DNA of 23,026 nt from Saccoglossus kowalevskii. Lineage: Eukaryota; Hemichordata; Enteropneusta; Harrimaniidae. The notes under the pieces were generated by a model. That model had not been told where the DNA came from, searched no databases, and saw only the letters and a list, made by a program, of their open reading frames with translations. Both the position numbers and the translations under genes were made by a program. Position 1 is the first letter of the stretch, and every line of letters starts with the position of its first letter. Below, in pieces: positions 18,883 through 23,026 of the stretch. Location of the stretch: positions 48,047-71,072 of the forward strand of contig NW_003144294.1 in NCBI RefSeq assembly GCF_000003605.2. The letters run 5' to 3'.

Positions 18883-19236
18883 ACAGACCTTGAGATAATT
18901 CTGCGAACGAACATTGGCAACAATGGCGAGAGAGACGGCAAAATGCGTGTGAAATTGTTTCTGCATTGTATCCAGAAAGTGGTAACCACGCTCCGTGGTG
19001 TTTACAATTGGATCGATTCCTGGACCAAGAAATATGATTTCCGAACACGCGAATCGTCCATAAAATGGCTGGTATTGGTGAAGTCACCATCCAAACTGCC
19101 AGAGAAAATATAAATTTCGTTGGGACAAATATTTTGACGACATCTCATATAATGAGCTCGAGGAGTTAGAAACACTAGTGACAAAAAAGATGAAGAGACC
19201 ATATAGTAAGATCACAAGTAAAAGGTTAGGTTTCAT
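18883..19236 (-). other. Signal-peptide-like reading frame with one in-frame TGA
   Basis: From ATG at 19236 the frame reads MKPNLLLVILLYGLFIFFVT, a good signal peptide, then a Ser-rich stretch to codon 50 and a TGA at 19086-19084. The same frame stays open for 67 further codons (containing FLGPGIDPIVNTTERGYHF) up to a possible weak donor AAG|GTCTGT at about 18883. A GGATG|GTGACT donor lies on the TGA itself, so the 50-codon part could be a first exon. Alternatives: a pseudogene or chance. Not recognised as any family. Confidence 0.2.
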
Positions 19237-20419
19237 GTGTAAATGTTTAGCTTGTTGACACTTTTCACACAGGAAGTTTAAAAAATGGTTCCTGAGCCAG
19301 TTTCTGAATTATGTTCCCTAATTCTACGTATTTTACCATTTTTCAAATCAAAATATCAGCCATTTTGTCCTGCATTTAGCAGAAACTTTTGTTGAGCAGT
19401 TCAAGCCGAATCCAAATTTTAAACCACTGCGCATGTTACTGCACATATTAGCAATGAGTTAATAACCTCCCATTGTATTAGTTACTAGCCTGAGTAATAG
19501 AACAATATTATTTCTCTGGAAACTCACTAAATTATATGTCAGTTTGAGATAGGGATAAATAACAATATGGAAAAATGTCACGGTGTAAAAATGCAAATTT
19601 TGACCATTTTCTATGACATTTCGGACTCTAATATAATAGTAGTTGCATACATGCAAGGCAGAATTCGATTTGTCGAAAAAATCCTGTCGGTAAGCAATCA
19701 GCTCTCTGATTGGTCTACACTGATGCATGTAGCTTCGCATTGGCTCTCAAACATTCAATTCTGCCGCGCTTCAAAAACACCATTCGCGTGTATCGAATCA
19801 TATAATGACGATGACAAAGAGCGTCATTTATGGTCCAAATGTATTCGAACCTGTCCTCCTGTTTCACAAGTTTGAAGTACTGTCAGGGCTTAATAGTCGT
19901 GTTAATAAACCTTCACGTCAGGTACCAGGTTCGGGGAATTCTCCACCTTTCTATCGAACAAAGACACCCAGAGAATCAAATCGTTTCAACCTCTCATCTC
20001 AGCGCCACGTCGGAACTGCCTCGTGGTGAGTTTGCCACAACTCTCTGAGATCGGTTTTATTCACTTTCCAACTCCAATTACAGAGAATTTTAAGAGCTTA
20101 GGGCGTAGCCTCCATACATTCAATTGCCACATAGCCAATCACACAAAGTAATCAACACGCCATAATGTCTGATTAATTGCCCTCTGTGTCGGGACAAAAC
20201 TCTCATACTTATCGACGCTACGTTGACTTAACCAACATTCCATAGTCACAATTATATCAGCCAGTTGTTCCAATCACTAATTCCCTAACATCCGAATGAA
20301 CTTGATCATGACAAGTTACGAGCAGGTGTGGATTAGCCAGGGGTCATCAGTGAAAGTAGCTACAACTGCACAAAGCGGCCTCATCCAAACACATGGAAAT
20401 ATAAATCATGACAGTACTG
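19237..20419. other. Intergenic sequence, with a possible foldback element at 19657-19765
   Basis: GGCAGAATT at 19657-19665 pairs with AATTCTGCC at 19757-19765, enclosing GCAATCAGCTCTCTGATTGG and a CATTGGCTCTC word. This is a likely small inverted-repeat element related to the 8011 repeat. The overlapping plus frames (19567-19875, 19805-20048) and the minus frame (19459-19740) have no recognisable products. The lower part may include the LINE 3' UTR. Confidence 0.35.
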
Positions 20420-21199
20420 TTACTCAGATTTAGTTCTGCTGGTGATGCGAGTTTTGAGAATTTCCAACGTATCCACAAAAGCACTTCCCTCCCGTTTATT
20501 CCGCCGGGAGATATGGATAGCTACTTTTGCAATGATAAGGATAAAAAGGAAAATACTCTCACACTGACGAGAGAAAAAACAACGTGAGTGGTGAGGTGGC
20601 AAAATAACAAACCACCAAGAAGGAACCGTTAAACCAGGTTGTAAAAATTCCGTAGAAATACGCTTAATGAAGCTACAGAGGGCGCCAATCGCCGGACATT
20701 CAATAAAAATGTGAATGAGCGAATCCAGATCACCACAGAGTGGACAGTTTTCAGAATCGGCAAAATTTGTCCCAGCGAGAAAACCAACAGTAGTATATGC
20801 ACCATGCGTTACACGCCATTGCAAATCTCCCTCACGTTTTGTGATGGGGGCAGTATAACACCCTTTGAAATTTGGTTTAATATCTGAAGGCAAGGCCAGA
20901 AGTTCACGCCACACAGTGTCAAGTTTGTCCGGGTGACGAATTTTGTTCATAACGGCTATGAGGTATTTGTATGTAACGCCTTTTTCAAGTTTGTATAGTG
21001 GAACATTCAGTTCGTCTGAAAAATGTAGCTGGAAACTGAGGTGACTAGATACAGGTTGATCAAGTACAAAGTTGTCTTTTAATTTTGTGTTTAACGGTGC
21101 TTTCCATTTACCAGGAATAGCATCATGTACAACACTGGCATTTAAACGTAGCTCAAGTATACGTCTGGAGAGTATATTGACTTTATTAACAAAAAAGCG
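20420..21199 (-). pseudogene. LINE ORF2 C-terminal region with Cys/His motif
   Basis: Frame open from just after the A6 frameshift at 21191-21196 down to TAA at 20420. It starts FVNKVNILSRRILELRL without a start codon, so the ATG at 20950 is internal. It contains LQWRVTHGAYTT and then C-P-L-C...H-I-F-I-E-C, the zf-RVT C-terminal Cys/His pattern of L1/Tx1 ORF2 proteins. The family normally ends shortly after this, which agrees with the stop. Confidence 0.78.
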
Positions 21200-21716
21200 C
21201 TAGGAAGCCAGGTGTTATTTTCAAAGTCAAAAAGGTCACGTACCCTCAAAACGCCCGCAGCGGCAAAATGTTTTGAAAGAAACCGTTCATTCCGCAGTGT
21301 ATGACAAATATGCGGGTTGTTAAACAATGGTTCAGCAAGAATGTCGGTAATGTTTGAATCATTAAAAATACGCTTCTTGTCAAGTGACTTCCAACAGCGT
21401 AGCAAGTCAGAGTAAAATGCAGGAAGTTGATGAAATTTAGTGTTGAGTGTAGTGCATAATAAGTGTTTGCCATACGACAGATTACCGACTTTCCGCCTGC
21501 ACCCAGTGTCAGCCTTGCCATAACAAATTTACAAAGGACGTTTGGAATGAGGAAACAATATCAGAGGAAGGGGACAAACTATAACAGCGATAAAATAACT
21601 GTGAAGAAAGCAAACTGTTTATTGTGCACGCCCTCCGAAAGACATTACAGGAGCAAAATGCACCCAAAACTCCATTTTGTTTTCAACTTTTTGCTTTATT
21701 TCAATCCAGTTTTTGT
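21142..21716 (-). pseudogene. LINE ORF2 connection region between RT and C-terminal domain
   Basis: Three short frames read on from each other: FIDKNWIEIKQKVENKMEFW (about 21715-21655), TINSLLSSQLFYRCYSL and a following FQTSFVNLLWQG piece (about 21640-21533), then open sequence from about 21530 to 21142 with LSYGKHLLCTTLNTKFHQL and LLRCWKSLDKKRIF. The ..INSLL.SQLFYR.. pattern is typical downstream of the RT in L1/Tx1 elements. Frame jumps separate the pieces. Confidence 0.7.
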
Positions 21717-22436
21717 CTATGAATGTCTGGTGTTTCCCAAATACACACCCAACAGTTTTAAGCCAGTGCTGGTCAACTTAATACCCAAGGGCGAGCTGCT
21801 AGTATTTCGCCAACTGCCAACCCACAGTCCCTCGGACTTTTGAAAGTTGATTTTAGAGTTGGATGCGCTCTCATATGTTTCCAACCATTGTGCTTGTTTA
21901 TTAAAATCTTGTTTACGTGTAATGAATATTTCTATGTCGTCAGCATATGCTGTCAGTTTGCTATTTAGTCTGTTACTCTGAGGAATCTCAATACCTGTGA
22001 TGTCTTTATCTTGCCTGATTTTATGGAGTAACGGCTCTATGGCAATGACATATAAAAGTGTGGACAAAGAGCATCCTTGACGAATGCCTCGGGACAACAT
22101 GATAGGTGAAGTGAGGGTGCTGTTCACTCTAACCAGAAAGTGGGCATTTTTGTACAAAAGACAAATGTACTGGATGAAATTTGGTCCAAAACCAAATGCA
22201 CGTAATGTCTTGAACAAATAAGTGTAGTTGATTCTGTCAAAGGCCGTTTCCTGATCAAGAGCTACAATACCCAATGGAGTGTTTGTGGTGTTACAGTAAT
22301 CGATACAATCTCGCAGTAGATTGATGTTGTCGTGAATGTGACGATTTGGGATACTGCAGCTCTGATCAGGATGGATGATGGAACCAATGACAGATCGAAG
22401 GCGTATTGAGTGTTTTCGTAAAGATTTTATAGTCAC
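21717..22436 (-). pseudogene. LINE reverse transcriptase palm domain
   Basis: The longest piece, 239 codons open from a GTG. Motifs in order: HPDQSCSIPNRHIHDNI (the QSG.. block), ALDQETAFDRI (catalytic Asp block A), SRGIRQGCSLSTLLY (block B; relatives usually have SP), and TAYADDIEIF with the intact YADD catalytic pair. The thumb side has a GLKLLGVYLGN segment. Upstream of about 22405 the true frame is a different one (NWRPVSLMCSDYK at 22478-22415), so the first residues of the open frame are off frame. YADD is intact but the flanks are broken, so no working enzyme is made. Confidence 0.85.
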
Positions 22437-22487
22437 TGCACATGAGGCTAACAGGCCGCCAGTTTTTAAGACAAGTGATGTCCCCCC

Positions 22488-22930
22488 TTTTTAGGTAGTA
22501 AAGTCACAACGGCCCTAGTGCAAGAAAGTGGAAGAAAATCATCACGAATAGAACAAACAAAAACTTCACAGAGGTCTTTACCAATGACATTCCAGAATTT
22601 TTGAAAAAATTCGTATGGTAACCCATCAATACCGGGTGTACGCCCACTGGCAAGAATTTTAACTGTTTTCGATACTTCTTTAAAAGAAATAGGTTCATCA
22701 AGATGTTCACGATCTGCTTAACTGAGATTTGGTAACCCTTCAAGAATAGTATTTTGTGCATTTTCATCAGTGTCATCGGGTATGTAAAGGGATGCATAAA
22801 AGTTGCGAGTTATGTTAAGTATCTCACAAATGTCATCAGTTAGACGGCCATTTTCGCGCTGAATACGAGATATCGCTTTTTTGTGTCCATTTAGTTTGTC
22901 AAGTTTGAAAAAATATGAACCGGGGTGTTA
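22488..22930 (-). pseudogene. LINE ORF2 fragment: region before RT and RT fingers
   Basis: Read in the minus direction with frameshifts, this shows RARHKYLNES, a KKAISRIQRENGRLTDD segment, an LNITRNFYASLY segment, and then SGRTPGIDGLPYEFF, the fingers motif (..G..PG.DG.P.EF..) found in L1/Tx1 reverse transcriptases. It continues to AVVTLLPKKG just before the C6 frameshift. A TAA codon near 22719 interrupts it where relatives keep a sense codon. The 97-residue open frame at 22504-22797 is mostly the wrong frame. Confidence 0.75.
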
Positions 22931-23026
22931 GACTCGTTCAGATATTTGTGACGGGCTCGAATGGCAAACCTCTGTTAAGCTAATATATTATTGATTGTTT
23001 TAAACTGTTATTACACCCCTTTCACC

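Larger units (their letters stand above)
20420..23026 (-). mobile_element. Decayed non-LTR retrotransposon (L1/Tx1-like LINE), ORF2 part, cut by window edge
   Basis: Minus-strand fragments in family order cover the region before RT, the RT palm, the connection region and the C-terminal Cys/His domain. The reading frame changes repeatedly: near 22905, at a C6 run at 22482-22487, near 22405, near 21730, near 21640, near 21530 and at an A6 run at 21191-21196. There is also a TAA stop near 22719. The endonuclease and ORF1 would lie beyond the right edge. No poly(A) tail or target-site duplication was found below 20420, so the 3' end is undefined. It cannot be active as it stands. Confidence 0.85.

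Noticed and set aside
19084-19086. Selenocysteine reading of the TGA
   Set aside because: No SECIS element identified and no known selenoprotein family matches; kept only as a remote option.
19567-19875. 102-codon plus frame and 93-codon minus frame overlapping it
   Set aside because: Both cross an inverted-repeat element and have no homology or splice support.
21463-21843. 126-codon plus-strand open frame
   Set aside because: Lies antisense to the LINE ORF2 remnant, whose minus-strand motifs explain the sequence.

Overview
The window looks like nuclear DNA of an animal, probably an invertebrate. It is AT-rich with long non-coding stretches. One gene is split into six coding exons by GT-AG introns. 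It also has a nuclear-type tRNA gene with internal A and B boxes, a decayed non-LTR retrotransposon of the L1/Tx1 type, and many short inverted-repeat elements and minisatellites. There is no sign of bacterial gene packing or operons. The species cannot be named from sequence alone; repeats rich in ATGCAAATTA and in AAAATGGCCGCC suggest a marine invertebrate, but that is only an impression.

The main result is a complete minus-strand gene for an ER thioredoxin-like protein, the TXNDC12 (ERp18/AGR1) orthologue. It was rebuilt from six exons between 15939 (start codon) and 4193 (stop codon). The exons join in frame through intron phases 1, 2, 1, 0 and 1 to give 168 residues: signal peptide, thioredoxin fold with a Cys-Gly-Ala-Cys active site, cis-proline loop, and a C-terminal Ser-Asp-Glu-Leu ER-retention signal. 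A CpG-rich block at about 16160-16340 is the likely promoter region. A double AATAAA at 2252-2266 followed by a GT-rich stretch is the best candidate poly(A) site, implying a 3' UTR of about 1.95 kb.

Layout from left to right. 1-760: CpG-rich patch and unassigned DNA. 780-1360: diverged satellite of about 142-bp period. 1553-1740: G13 run and a 33-bp minisatellite. 2240-4192: probable TXNDC12 3' UTR, holding two foldback elements and a second 33-bp minisatellite. 4193-4260: last coding exon. 4261-8790: intron 5, holding tRNA-Cys(GCA), a CpG-rich block with promoter-like motifs, a Harbinger-like MITE and another MITE. 8791-8944: exon 5. 10826-10899: exon 4. 12341-12393: exon 3. 14721-14781: exon 2. 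15843-15939: exon 1. The introns between them carry tandem and inverted repeats. 16340-20419: no recognised gene; it holds a degenerate 17-kb-region array, foldback elements and one odd signal-peptide-like reading frame. 20420-23026: minus-strand LINE remnant with reverse-transcriptase and C-terminal Cys/His motifs, broken by frameshifts and stops and running off the right edge.

Only TXNDC12 and the tRNA look functional. The rest is mainly repeat-derived DNA. I found no convincing multi-gene novel system; the most unusual signals are the mobile-element families seeded through the introns, the minisatellite just after the TXNDC12 stop codon, and the promoter-like CpG block beside the intronic tRNA.
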